From positions 1-36,010 of the forward strand of contig CAOKLQ010000017.1 of the NCBI GenBank assembly GCA_948469315.1: a stretch of DNA of 36,010 bases, written 5' to 3'. Source of the stretch: an uncultured Clostridium sp. (lineage in GTDB: Bacteria; Bacillota; Clostridia; TANB77; CAG-508). Positions 25,441-33,374 of the stretch are shown here, one piece after another (the first letter of the stretch is position 1; each line of letters opens with the position of its first letter). The notes beneath the pieces are model-generated. The model ran no database searches. It was not told the DNA's origin and worked only from the letters and a program-made list of their open reading frames with translations. The translations under genes were made by a program, and so were the position numbers.

Positions 25441-26100
25441 ATGAGAATAAGATTTAAACCATGGGCAAGACCAGAACTAGAAGCAAGTAAATTTTATATA
25501 AATAATCCAGAAGAGCAAAAAGGAAAATGGAGAGAGTTATTTAAAAATCCAGATGCACCACTTCATTTAGAATTAGGTTGTGGAAAAGGAATTTTTATGG
25601 CAAATCTTGCTCTAAGAGATAGTAAAATAAATCATATAGCAATAGATTTGGTAGATGCAATGTTAGGACTAGCTAAAAGAAATATAGAGGAAGCTTTTAA
25701 ACAAGAAAGTAGAGAGGTTGATAATGTATATATAACAAGATTTGATATAGAAAGAATATTATTAATATTAGACAAACAAGATAAAGTAGATAGAATATAT
25801 ATAAATTTTTGTAATCCATGGCCAAGAGGAAAACATAGAAAAAAAAGATTAACACATACAATACAATTACAAAAATATAAACAATTTTTAAAAGATAATG
25901 GAGAAATATATTTTAAAACAGACGATGATGAGTTATTTAGTTCAAGCCTATGTTATTTTGAAGAAAGTGGATTTGAAATAATAAAAAAAACATATGATTT
26001 ACATAAAGAAAATATAGAAGAAAATATACAAACAGAACATGAAAAGATGTTTTCAGAAAAAGGAGTAAAAATAAAAGCATTAATAGCGAAACTAAAATAA
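25441..26100 (+). CDS. trmB: tRNA (guanine-N7-)-methyltransferase TrmB
   Basis: TrmB makes 7-methylguanosine at tRNA position 46. The 219-residue Rossmann-fold protein has the SAM motif LELGCGKGIFM, the acidic AIDLVDAML and the family signature NFCNPWPRGKHRKKRL. The later FKTDDDELF segment holds TrmB-conserved residues. Length is normal. AAAGGAG lies upstream of ATG 25441, immediately after the TGTAGGG repeat. It joins trmR and trhP as the third tRNA-modification gene in the window. Confidence 0.94.
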   Translation: MRIRFKPWARPELEASKFYINNPEEQKGKWRELFKNPDAPLHLELGCGKGIFMANLALRDSKINHIAIDLVDAMLGLAKRNIEEAFKQESREVDNVYITRFDIERILLILDKQDKVDRIYINFCNPWPRGKHRKKRLTHTIQLQKYKQFLKDNGEIYFKTDDDELFSSSLCYFEESGFEIIKKTYDLHKENIEENIQTEHEKMFSEKGVKIKALIAKLK

Positions 26101-26160
26101 AACAATAACAATCGCAAACTTGACATAAAACAATAAATGTGATATAAAATAGTTATTGTT
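26101..26160 (+). promoter_or_regulatory. Promoter flanked by inverted repeats
   Basis: -35 TTGACA (26120-26125) and -10 TATAAA (26143-26148) have an ideal 17-nt spacing. The inverted 9-mers AACAATAAC (26101-26109) and GTTATTGTT (26152-26160) bracket the promoter, so a regulator may bind both sides. Confidence 0.6.
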
Positions 26161-26218
26161 AATTTAAAAGTTTGTCATATTGTAACTAATAATTAAAATA
26201 ATTTATTAGGAGGAAAAA

Positions 26219-26461
26219 ATGAAAGAAGAACGGGAATTGGAAAATGAATTAGTATCATTTAAACTGAGTACATTAGCAGATATTCTTATATATACAGGGA
26301 TGTGCTTTGGATTTATTACATCACTTTTATGGGGCATTATTTTATGTAAAGACATTCTAAGTATTTTTATATCTGTATGTGCAGGGATATTGTTAGGAGG
26401 ATTGCTTGAGGGATTTTTATTTGCAATTATTTTAGAAATATACAAAAGAATAAAAAAATAA
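26219..26461 (+). CDS. Small two-span membrane protein, hypothetical
   Basis: The 80-residue protein has a charged N terminus (MKEERELENELV) and two hydrophobic segments (about residues 23-42 and 48-72) with a short loop, then a basic tail KRIKK. I recognise no family. AGGAGG precedes ATG 26219, and the gene has its own promoter and terminator. Codon 5 is CGG (26231-26233), the only in-frame CGG I found in native-looking genes here. A +1 shift at that codon would meet TAG six codons later. Confidence 0.65.
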   Translation: MKEERELENELVSFKLSTLADILIYTGMCFGFITSLLWGIILCKDILSIFISVCAGILLGGLLEGFLFAIILEIYKRIKK

Positions 26462-26473
26462 TAGATTTTATTT

Positions 26474-26505
26474 AATCGGTGTAGTAATTCCTACACCGAT
26501 TTTTG
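26474..26505 (+). terminator. Terminator of the small membrane protein gene
   Basis: 11-bp stem AATCGGTGTAG/CTACACCGATT with a 6-nt loop and a following T run. Confidence 0.88.
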
Positions 26506-26552
26506 TATATAAAACAATTTTTATCACAAACTATAAAAATGAGGTGATAGAA

Positions 26553-27548
26553 ATGTTTATACCAGATGGAATTTATTATGAAGAAGAAATTAAAAATTAT
26601 AAATTAGGAAAAGAATTATTGGAAAAATACAAAAATGTGCCAAAAAAAATAATAGAAAACCACAATAATATAGAAGAAATGAGAAAAAAGGAAAATTCAG
26701 AATTTGCAAAAATGAAAAGGAATTTAATAATAGGAACAAGAAAAACACATAAATATGTAGAAAATCATAAAGTATCAGACTATCTAGTACCATATACTTC
26801 ATCAGGATGTATTGCAATGTGTATGTATTGCTATTTAGTATGTAATTATAATAAATGTGCATATTTAAGACTGTTTGTAAATAGAGAGCAAATGCTAGAT
26901 AAAATAACAAAAACAGCAAATAAATCAGAGCAAAATTTAACATTTGAAATAGGAAGTAATAGTGATTTAATATTAGAAAATACAATTACAAATAATTTAG
27001 TATGGACAATAGAAAATTTTAATTCAGATAAAGGAATGCTAACATTTCCAACAAAATTTGATATGGTAGATCCAATACTTAATCTTAATCATAAAGGAAA
27101 AGTAATTGCAAGAATGAGTGTAAATCCAGAAGAAATAATAAATAAAGTAGAATTTGGAACATCAAGACTAAATGCAAGAATAGAAGCAATAAATAAACTA
27201 GTAGAAGCTGGTTATAAAGTTGGAATATTAATAGCACCAATAATATTAGTAGAAAATTGGAAAATACTATATGAAAATTTATTAAAACAGTTAAACGAAA
27301 AACTAAGTACGAAGGCAAAAAAGCAAGTATTTTTTGAACTAATATTTATGACATACAGTTATGTTCATAGAATGATAAATAATGAAGCATTTCCAATGGC
27401 AATAAATTTATACAATCCAGAAATAATGACTGGAAGAGGAATGGGAAAATATGCATATAAACAAACTATAAGAGAAGAAGGAGAAAAATATATGGATGAG
27501 ATAATGCATAAATATTTCCCAAATAACAAAATATTATATATATCTTAA
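26553..27548 (+). CDS. splB: Spore photoproduct lyase (radical SAM)
   Basis: SplB repairs the UV-induced spore photoproduct thymine dimer in germinating spores by a radical SAM mechanism. The 331-residue protein has the SPL-specific cluster motif with C86, C90 and C93 (GCIAMCMYCYL, C-x3-C-x2-C) and the RxFVNxEQM-like stretch after it. It also has the substrate-site region VIARMSVNPEEIINKVEFGT and the C-terminal GMGKYAYKQTIREEG. These align in order with Bacillus SplB as I recall it. ATG 26553 is used because GAGGTG lies just upstream; a GTG at 26544 is inside that site. The gene implies a sporulating lineage. Confidence 0.88.
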   Translation: MFIPDGIYYEEEIKNYKLGKELLEKYKNVPKKIIENHNNIEEMRKKENSEFAKMKRNLIIGTRKTHKYVENHKVSDYLVPYTSSGCIAMCMYCYLVCNYNKCAYLRLFVNREQMLDKITKTANKSEQNLTFEIGSNSDLILENTITNNLVWTIENFNSDKGMLTFPTKFDMVDPILNLNHKGKVIARMSVNPEEIINKVEFGTSRLNARIEAINKLVEAGYKVGILIAPIILVENWKILYENLLKQLNEKLSTKAKKQVFFELIFMTYSYVHRMINNEAFPMAINLYNPEIMTGRGMGKYAYKQTIREEGEKYMDEIMHKYFPNNKILYIS

Positions 27549-27627
27549 AATGAATATATAAATCTGTATAAAAATATAAAAAAGGGAAATAATTTAATTA
27601 TAAATTTAAAAAGAGGAGAATTAGATA

Positions 27628-28056
27628 ATGATTGAAGATTTAAATAAATTATTAGCAGACTTAAATGTATTTTATCGCAAACTACAAAATTATCATTGGA
27701 ATATAAAAGGAATGGACTTTTTTATAATGCATGAAAAACTAGAAGAATATTATAATGAAGTAAATGAGCAAATAGATGAAATTGCAGAACATATATTAAT
27801 ACTAAATGGTCAGCCTTTAGGAACAATGAAAGATTATCTAGAAACAACAAAAATAATAGAAGCTAAAAACGAAAAAATAACGTCAGAGCAAATTTTCAAA
27901 GAATTAATAAAAGATTTTAAACAACTATTAGTAGATTCAAAAGAAATAAAAAAACAAGCAGACAGTGATGAAGATTATGAAACATCAACAATGATAGATG
28001 AATATATATCAAACTATGGAAAGAAAATTTGGATGATATCGCAAATGTTGGGGTAG
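27628..28056 (+). CDS. dps: Dps-family ferritin-like DNA-protecting protein
   Basis: The 142-residue four-helix protein begins with the Dps core LNVFYRKLQNYHWNIKG. It has the inter-subunit ferroxidase ligands in YHWNIKGMDFFIMHEKLEEYYNEVNEQIDEIAEH. Dps dodecamers oxidise and store iron and protect DNA from peroxide. The N terminus lacks a lysine-rich tail, so DNA binding may be weak and iron/peroxide detoxification the main job. AGAGGAG precedes ATG 27628. Placed after splB, it may belong to DNA or spore protection. Confidence 0.92.
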   Translation: MIEDLNKLLADLNVFYRKLQNYHWNIKGMDFFIMHEKLEEYYNEVNEQIDEIAEHILILNGQPLGTMKDYLETTKIIEAKNEKITSEQIFKELIKDFKQLLVDSKEIKKQADSDEDYETSTMIDEYISNYGKKIWMISQMLG

Positions 28057-28069
28057 ATTTCAATCATAT

Positions 28070-28096
28070 AAAGACGAGGAAAAAACCTCGTCTTTT
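28070..28096. terminator. Bidirectional terminator between dps and the XRE gene
   Basis: 10-bp stem AAAGACGAGG/CCTCGTCTTT with a 6-nt A loop and A/T tracts on both sides. It separates convergent genes. Confidence 0.87.
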
Positions 28097-28097
28097 A

Positions 28098-28331
28098 CTA
28101 TTTATAAGGTCTTTTAGGATTATTTGTAAGTCCAAGCAAATAATCTACAGTAGTAGAATATAATTTTGCAAGTTCAATCAAAACACGAGTTGGAATATCG
28201 TTTTCGCCAGTTTCATATTTTGAATATCCAGTTTGAGACATATTTAAATATTCAGAAACCTTTTTTTGAGTCATATCATGATCTTCTCTTAATTCACGAA
28301 TTCTAGGATACCTAATATTAATAGAAGACAC
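28098..28331 (-). CDS. XRE-family helix-turn-helix repressor
   Basis: The 77-residue protein is one HTH_3 domain: IRELREDHDMTQKKVSEYLNMS, then SQTGYSKYETGENDIPTRVLIELAKLYSTTVDYLLG. Such single-domain proteins usually repress neighbouring genes as dimers. It is divergent from the sortase/cohesin/dockerin operon, whose promoter region contains two AACCTA/TAGGTT palindromes; these are good candidate operators. AAGGAGG precedes the start on the minus strand. Confidence 0.88.
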   Translation of the reverse strand: MSSINIRYPRIRELREDHDMTQKKVSEYLNMSQTGYSKYETGENDIPTRVLIELAKLYSTTVDYLLGLTNNPKRPYK

Positions 28332-28463
28332 CTCCTTATATGTATAGTTTGAGCAATAAATTGAAAAAAATAAATATTAATGTTTCCAATTTTTACCAAA
28401 ATGTTACATATTTTCCTATATTATCTATATTTTCTATAATTTTATAATTTTTTAAATTAGCTA

Positions 28464-28517
28464 TTGACATCTAACCTGTTTAGGTTAAAATAAATCTCGA
28501 GCAACCTAAAATAGGTT
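28464..28517 (+). promoter_or_regulatory. Surface cluster 2 promoter with operator-like palindromes
   Basis: -35 TTGACA (28464-28469) and -10 TAAAAT (28486-28491) have 16-nt spacing. Palindrome TAACCT-N4-AGGTTA (28472-28487) fills the spacer, and a second, AACCTA-AAA-TAGGTT (28503-28517), lies just downstream. The palindrome centres are about 30 bp (three helical turns) apart. The adjacent divergent XRE gene is the likely regulator. Confidence 0.7.
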
Positions 28518-28603
28518 AAGTATTCTCCAAAAAAATTATAGAGAATATGAATAAAAAAACAGTAGAGATAGCCATCTTTTATAAGGAGGTGAAATAAAAT
28601 AAA

Positions 28604-29273
28604 GTGAAAAAGGGTATTCCTTATAGCCAAGGGAAAAGAAGTGCAAAAGTAAAATTAAATAAAAAAACACGGCTTATTAATAATTTGTCTAATTGTAGCA
28701 ATATTGATACTATTTTATTTAGGGCATAAATTAACTGTGACAAACGCTATAGAAGATACTAATGAAAGCAACCTTGAAGAGCAAAATGATGTTATTGATA
28801 CTTCTAAAATAGAAGAAGCGCAAGCTACGCAAAATACTTCTACAAATGAAGAAAAGGTTCAGGTTGATATGCCAGATAAAATAGGAAAATATAAAGTAAT
28901 TGGTCAATTGGTTATAAATAAAATAGGTGTAAAAAAGGAAATTTTAGATAGAACAGAAAATGGATCACTAGATTTATCTGTTACTAAATTTTATGGGCCT
29001 AATATAAATGAAAAAGGAAACTTCTGTATAACAGGGCACAACTATAAAAATATGTTAAAAGAAGTAAAAAACCTAAAAATAGGCGATACATTTTATATGA
29101 TAAATAAAGAAAAACAAACAAAAGTAATATATAAAATTTTTGATATATACACTTGTAAGCCAACAGATTTAGAATGTTTAGATTCTAGATACCCACAAAG
29201 TAAGGAAGTTACTCTTATTACTTGCAACCCAGGAGCAGTTACAAGATTGATTATAAAGGCCAAAGAAGCCTAA
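28604..29273 (+). CDS. Sortase (class D-like), split by a +1 shift at CGG (28670-28672)
   Basis: GTG 28604, after an AAGGAGGTG site, opens a frame with a basic cytosolic tail (MKKGIPYSQGKRSAKVKLNKKT) that ends at CGG. Skipping C28670 continues as GLLIICLIVAILILFYLG, the membrane segment, and the full sortase domain to the stop at 29271-29273, giving 222 residues. Catalytic residues are H145 (TGHNY), C207 (TLITCNPG) and R214. Without the shift the only start is a TTG at 28704, inside the membrane helix and without a ribosome binding site. It is the first gene of cluster 2, followed by a cohesin-LPKTG protein that it probably anchors. Confidence 0.8.
28670..28672 (+). other. +1 frameshift site 3: ACA CGG C
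   Basis: Zero-frame AAA ACA CGG CTT. The sortase continues when C28670 is skipped and GGC (Gly) is read. The preceding codon differs from sites 1 and 2, so CGG is the shared element. Confidence 0.65.
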
Positions 29274-29316
29274 ATAATAAAAATATATTTTATAAAAAAA
29301 GGAAGGAATGAAGAAA

Positions 29317-29925
29317 ATGAAAAAATTATTATCAGGAATAGTAGCAATAGTAGTATTAATGGCTTTAGCTACTAATGTAAAAGCAGCAACAATGGGAGCA
29401 GCAAAAACAGTTGAGCAAGGAGGAACAATAACAGTTACAATTAATGTAAGCCCAAGAGAATCAGTTGGATTTGGTTTAAAATATGATACAGATAGAGTTA
29501 CATATGTAAGTGCAAATAGTGGATCTGCACTTAATGATGCTTCAGAAGAAAATGGTGTAGTTACAGTTGGAGGAATTGGAGGAACAACATCAGCAGTAAC
29601 ATTTACATTTAAAGCAAAAGATAATGCAAAAGGTAAAGCTATATTTACAGTAGTAGATAATACTACATCAGGAGAATCAACACCAGCTCCAGTAGAAGTT
29701 GAGATAGTAGAAAAATCAACTGGATCAGGAGAAGGAATAGGAAATGAAGGAACAGGATCAACAACAGAAGGAACACAAAGTGGTACAAAAAAAGAAGAAA
29801 AAGTTAATGATCAAGGAGTAGTAATTAAAAAATTACCAAAAACAGGAGTTTCATATGTTACTGTTGCTGGACTTGTTTTAGCAGTAACTGGAAGTGTAGT
29901 TATAGCTAGAAAGATAAGCAAATAG
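29317..29925 (+). CDS. Short cohesin protein with LPKTG wall anchor
   Basis: The 202-residue protein has a signal peptide (about 1-24, cut near VKA-A) and a compact cohesin-like domain (about 25-130; MGAAKTVEQGGTITVTINVSP, GFGLKYDTDRVTYVSANSG, VTFTFKAKDNAKGKAIFTV). A Gly/Ser/Thr/Glu linker follows, then LPKTG at 173-177, a membrane segment and a basic tail. It is a minimal wall-anchored docking protein. The next gene carries a dockerin. ATG 29317 is preferred: GGAAGGA lies 9 nt upstream, while the ATG at 29308 is too close to that site. Confidence 0.82.
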   Translation: MKKLLSGIVAIVVLMALATNVKAATMGAAKTVEQGGTITVTINVSPRESVGFGLKYDTDRVTYVSANSGSALNDASEENGVVTVGGIGGTTSAVTFTFKAKDNAKGKAIFTVVDNTTSGESTPAPVEVEIVEKSTGSGEGIGNEGTGSTTEGTQSGTKKEEKVNDQGVVIKKLPKTGVSYVTVAGLVLAVTGSVVIARKISK

Positions 29926-29939
29926 AAACAAAAGAAAAA

Positions 29940-29988
29940 TAGATTTAAAGCTTCTAAATAGCAAAGACATTTAGAAACTTTAAATCTA
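29940..29988 (+). promoter_or_regulatory. Long hairpin between cohesin and dockerin genes
   Basis: A 20-bp stem with one mismatch (29940-29959 with 29969-29988) has a 9-nt loop. No T tract follows, so it is probably an mRNA-stabilising or processing hairpin rather than a terminator. Confidence 0.5.
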
Positions 29989-30035
29989 TACAAATAACTA
30001 TAAAACAAATAAAAAATTTCAAGGGGGAAATAAAA

Positions 30036-33000
30036 GTGAATAAAAGTTTAAAAGTTGTATCATCAGTAGCAATAGCTGGAATGTTAGCAATTAATGTTTT
30101 AAATCCTATAACATTAGCTAAAAGCGTAGATGATAGATATGATACAAAATTAGCAGGAACATATAAAGGTATGGCACAATTTGTACTTGCTAATAAAAAC
30201 GATTATGTAACATACAGAGAAATAGCAAATAGTGGTAAGTTTACAAATGTAGAATCATTTAAAGGTACAGGAGTACCATCAAATGATAATGAATTAGCAC
30301 AAACAGGAGATAAATTTGTTGCAGATGGAAAAGAATATACAATAGTTGTATATGGAGAAGTAGATAAAAGCTCAAATAGATTAACACAAGATGATGCTTT
30401 AAAAATATTAAAACATTTTACTGGAAGTTCAAAAATGATAAATGCAGCAGAATTAGAAGCAGCAAATGTTGATCGTACAAACGATAGAATAACACAAGAT
30501 GATGCACTTCAGGTTTTAAAATATTTTACAGGAAGTACTAGTACATTAATAAAAGGTGATTTACCACATGATGAATATGAAGAGTCTGTTGAAGAAGACG
30601 AAAATTTTACAATAAGTTTTAATAGTGAATATGTAAATAATATAAATGAAAATGCTCAAGTAAAAGCTACAGTAAGTGTGAAAAATTTATTAAAAGATGC
30701 TTCAACAGCGCTTAGTGTTAAAGTGGAAGATTCAAATAAAAACCACACACCTATTATAACTAGTGGTTCTATTACTAATACTGAAATAAAAACAGAAATA
30801 ACATTAGGTAATTTATCTACTTTAGATGATGGAACTTTAAAAGTATCTTTATTAGATAGTATAGGTAAAATACTTAGAACGACAACTATAGTAAAAAATA
30901 CAGAAGCTGTTGAATTTACAAATGTAAGAACAAATCGTATAAATTCTACAGAAGCAACATTTGCTTTAAATGGATATGGAAAAAATGAAATAACTAAAGT
31001 TTATTATATAGCAGATACTACTAGTACAAATCCTGCTTCTATAGATTTAGAAACAGCTGAAGAAATTATAGCTGTAAGTAATGGAATTCAAACAAATATT
31101 AAGTCAATAGAGAACGAACATACAGTATACTATGTTCATTATATAGTAGAAAATAAATATGGAAGCCAATCAAGTGTCAAAACAGCTATTGTAGCAAAAG
31201 AAGAAGCTACAAAAAATGCTAGTGTGAAAGTTGCAAAACCAGACCTAGAAAATACAGCTACAGCTATATTTACTTTAACAAATGCAGATGATACTGCTTT
31301 TACAGGTACTGCTACTGCAATAGTATACAAAGATAATAAAATTATAGGAGAAGTTGACAATACTGCAAATGCTGGAAAAATTGATATAACTAGCCTAGTA
31401 AAAACAAATGGAGTTGGAGAATATAAAGTGTCTGTTGTAGCTACTGGTGACGGTGAAAATACATCAGATTCTGATGCAACATCTTCAGAAACAATAAGAG
31501 TATCACAATTACAAGCTATAACAGGTGTATCAATAAAAGAAGATGAAAATAATGCTGGTGATTTAATTGTATCTTGGAATAAATCCAATGAAGATATTAA
31601 AGGATATAGTATAAAATTATATAGTATAAAAACAGATGGAACTATAGATGATAGTTTAGCTGCCATAGATATTAATGATAAAGATACTATTACTAAAACA
31701 ATTAGTGGTCAAACTAAAGATAGAGTATATTATGCAGATGTAAAAGCAGTATCTAAAACTACACAATTAGCTTTAATAGACTCAGAAAATACAAAATCTA
31801 ACCAAACTTATTTATTAGATACAACAAATGCTTTAGGAATTTTGCTTAGCAATATAACAGCAAATTCTGCAACAGTTACTGTTTCAAATTTAAAAACAAT
31901 TACTGGATTAAATTCATCTTGTACATTAAAAATATTTGAAGTAACAGGAGAGACAGGAGATGAAGCAGCAAAATATAACTGGATTAAAGATATAAAAAAT
32001 GTAGAATTTGATAAAAATAATGAAATAGTAGTAGATGGATTACTAGCTAATAAAGCATATGCATTTAGATTAATTGAGAAAATAGGTGAAACAGAAATAC
32101 CAACAACTTATGTAACTATGGCAACAATGAAACAAGAACCATCAGTTCAAAATTTAACTGTTTCTGACTATAATTCAGCAAAAGTAGTAGGTTCAAATAA
32201 AATAGCTACAGATACTATTGGTGGTGTTATAAAAACAGCTATAAATGGTGTTGAATATATAGATGCAGATAATGCCAAAGTAGCAAGCATAAGAGCTATA
32301 GTTGCAACTCTAAAAGAGGGAGATATACTAACAATTAATGAAGAAAATGTTATATTAAATTTAGCAAATAATATACAAATAAGAACATTTGCAGGAACAT
32401 TAGCAGGTAAAAATGTTACAATAAATTGTAATACAAAAGTTGCAAAAACTTTAATAACTACTTCAGCAGTAGAACAATTAACATTAAATGGAACAGGAGC
32501 AATATATGATATAAGTGGAATTACTGCAAACAGTAATATTGTAGTAAATTCTGGAGTAAGTAGTATTACAGACACAAACGAAAAAGATATTAAAGTAAAT
32601 GCAAATACAAATTCACCAGTAAAAATTAATGGTGTTAGTGTTGAAACAAAAGGAACTATTGTAAGTATAGCAAATGCAGATAAAGATGTAACAGTTAAAG
32701 TAAATGAATCAACATCAGATACATTAAAATTAACAAATAATGCAGACATTACATTTGTTACATCAAAAACAAATAATAAAACTATATTATCTGGAAATAT
32801 AACAATAGATACACCAGAAGCAGTAACAATTACATCAAATGGTGTTGCTGTTGATGCTAACATAAAAGTTATATCAGCAGCTAAAGTTACAAATGAAATA
32901 GCAAAAACAATAGATTTAACAAATATTACTGGCTTAAATGGAACAAAATCAGTTATAGTAAGCAAGGGAGCAAAAACAACAGTTAAATTCTATTCATTAA

Positions 33001-33293
33001 CAAATGCACCAGAAGATAATGGAATACAAAAAACAACAACAAGTGCTGTTTCATTAAAACAAAATTATATAGATAATGTAGGAGAAGCAAATGATGATAT
33101 AGCAGAACTTGTAACAGCAGGATTAATTACAAATAGAACTGATGTAGAAGAAGTGAAAGTTGTAACAGATTATCTAAAGTCTTTTGGAATTAATGATACA
33201 AATGCTAAATTAACATTAAAAGCTAATAACGAAATTACAATAACATTCACAAATGGAGCTACACAAACTGTAGAAATTAATAACATTAAATAA
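30036..33293 (+). CDS. Large secreted protein with N-terminal dockerin-like module
   Basis: The 1085-residue protein starts at GTG 30036 after AAGGGGG and has a signal peptide (about 1-29). An N-terminal segment leads to a pre-dockerin module (TGDKFVADGKEYTIVVYGE), whose sequence parallels that of the glucosaminidase (TGSKIRVKENGK...YKIIIYGD). A double dockerin-like unit follows (about 106-175; EVDKSSNRLTQDDALKILKHFTG and NVDRTNDRITQDDALQVLKYFTG), with calcium loops less canonical than in the glucosaminidase. The remaining ~900 residues are Thr/Asn/Ala-rich beta-sandwich and beta-helix-like repeats without catalytic motifs that I recognise. No wall anchor is present, so attachment through the neighbouring cohesin protein is likely. 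Its role may be adhesive or structural. Confidence 0.78.
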   Translation: MNKSLKVVSSVAIAGMLAINVLNPITLAKSVDDRYDTKLAGTYKGMAQFVLANKNDYVTYREIANSGKFTNVESFKGTGVPSNDNELAQTGDKFVADGKEYTIVVYGEVDKSSNRLTQDDALKILKHFTGSSKMINAAELEAANVDRTNDRITQDDALQVLKYFTGSTSTLIKGDLPHDEYEESVEEDENFTISFNSEYVNNINENAQVKATVSVKNLLKDASTALSVKVEDSNKNHTPIITSGSITNTEIKTEITLGNLSTLDDGTLKVSLLDSIGKILRTTTIVKNTEAVEFTNVRTNRINSTEATFALNGYGKNEITKVYYIADTTSTNPASIDLETAEEIIAVSNGIQTNIKSIENEHTVYYVHYIVENKYGSQSSVKTAIVAKEEATKNASVKVAKPDLENTATAIFTLTNADDTAFTGTATAIVYKDNKIIGEVDNTANAGKIDITSLVKTNGVGEYKVSVVATGDGENTSDSDATSSETIRVSQLQAITGVSIKEDENNAGDLIVSWNKSNEDIKGYSIKLYSIKTDGTIDDSLAAIDINDKDTITKTISGQTKDRVYYADVKAVSKTTQLALIDSENTKSNQTYLLDTTNALGILLSNITANSATVTVSNLKTITGLNSSCTLKIFEVTGETGDEAAKYNWIKDIKNVEFDKNNEIVVDGLLANKAYAFRLIEKIGETEIPTTYVTMATMKQEPSVQNLTVSDYNSAKVVGSNKIATDTIGGVIKTAINGVEYIDADNAKVASIRAIVATLKEGDILTINEENVILNLANNIQIRTFAGTLAGKNVTINCNTKVAKTLITTSAVEQLTLNGTGAIYDISGITANSNIVVNSGVSSITDTNEKDIKVNANTNSPVKINGVSVETKGTIVSIANADKDVTVKVNESTSDTLKLTNNADITFVTSKTNNKTILSGNITIDTPEAVTITSNGVAVDANIKVISAAKVTNEIAKTIDLTNITGLNGTKSVIVSKGAKTTVKFYSLTNAPEDNGIQKTTTSAVSLKQNYIDNVGEANDDIAELVTAGLITNRTDVEEVKVVTDYLKSFGINDTNAKLTLKANNEITITFTNGATQTVEINNIK

Positions 33294-33340
33294 TTAAACT
33301 TTTATAATCCTGATAATAAATCAGTATATATAAATTACAA

Positions 33341-33374
33341 GCAAAGAACTAGACTTTATGGTCTAGTTCTTTGC
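33341..33374. terminator. Bidirectional terminator after surface cluster 2
   Basis: Perfect 14-bp stem GCAAAGAACTAGAC/GTCTAGTTCTTTGC with a 6-nt loop. It lies between the convergent dockerin and deacetylase genes and touches the deacetylase stop codon. Confidence 0.85.

Noticed and set aside
9342..28672. A general base-calling artefact inserting C in AGTGG contexts
   Set aside because: Other AGTGG sites in the window (for example in secF near 13360 and ruvA near 14868) show no insertion, and the third site has a different preceding codon. Raw reads would still be needed to exclude it fully.
28704..29273. TTG 28704 as the start of the third sortase
   Set aside because: It lies inside the membrane helix and has no ribosome binding site. 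The AAGGAGGTG site belongs to GTG 28604, and the frames join at CGG.
32168..32965. 265-codon open frame on the minus strand inside the dockerin protein gene
   Set aside because: It is a mirror of a Thr/Asn/Ala-rich coding region, has no ribosome binding site, and its hydrophobic product has no recognisable family. The plus-strand gene has signal peptide, dockerin and operon context.
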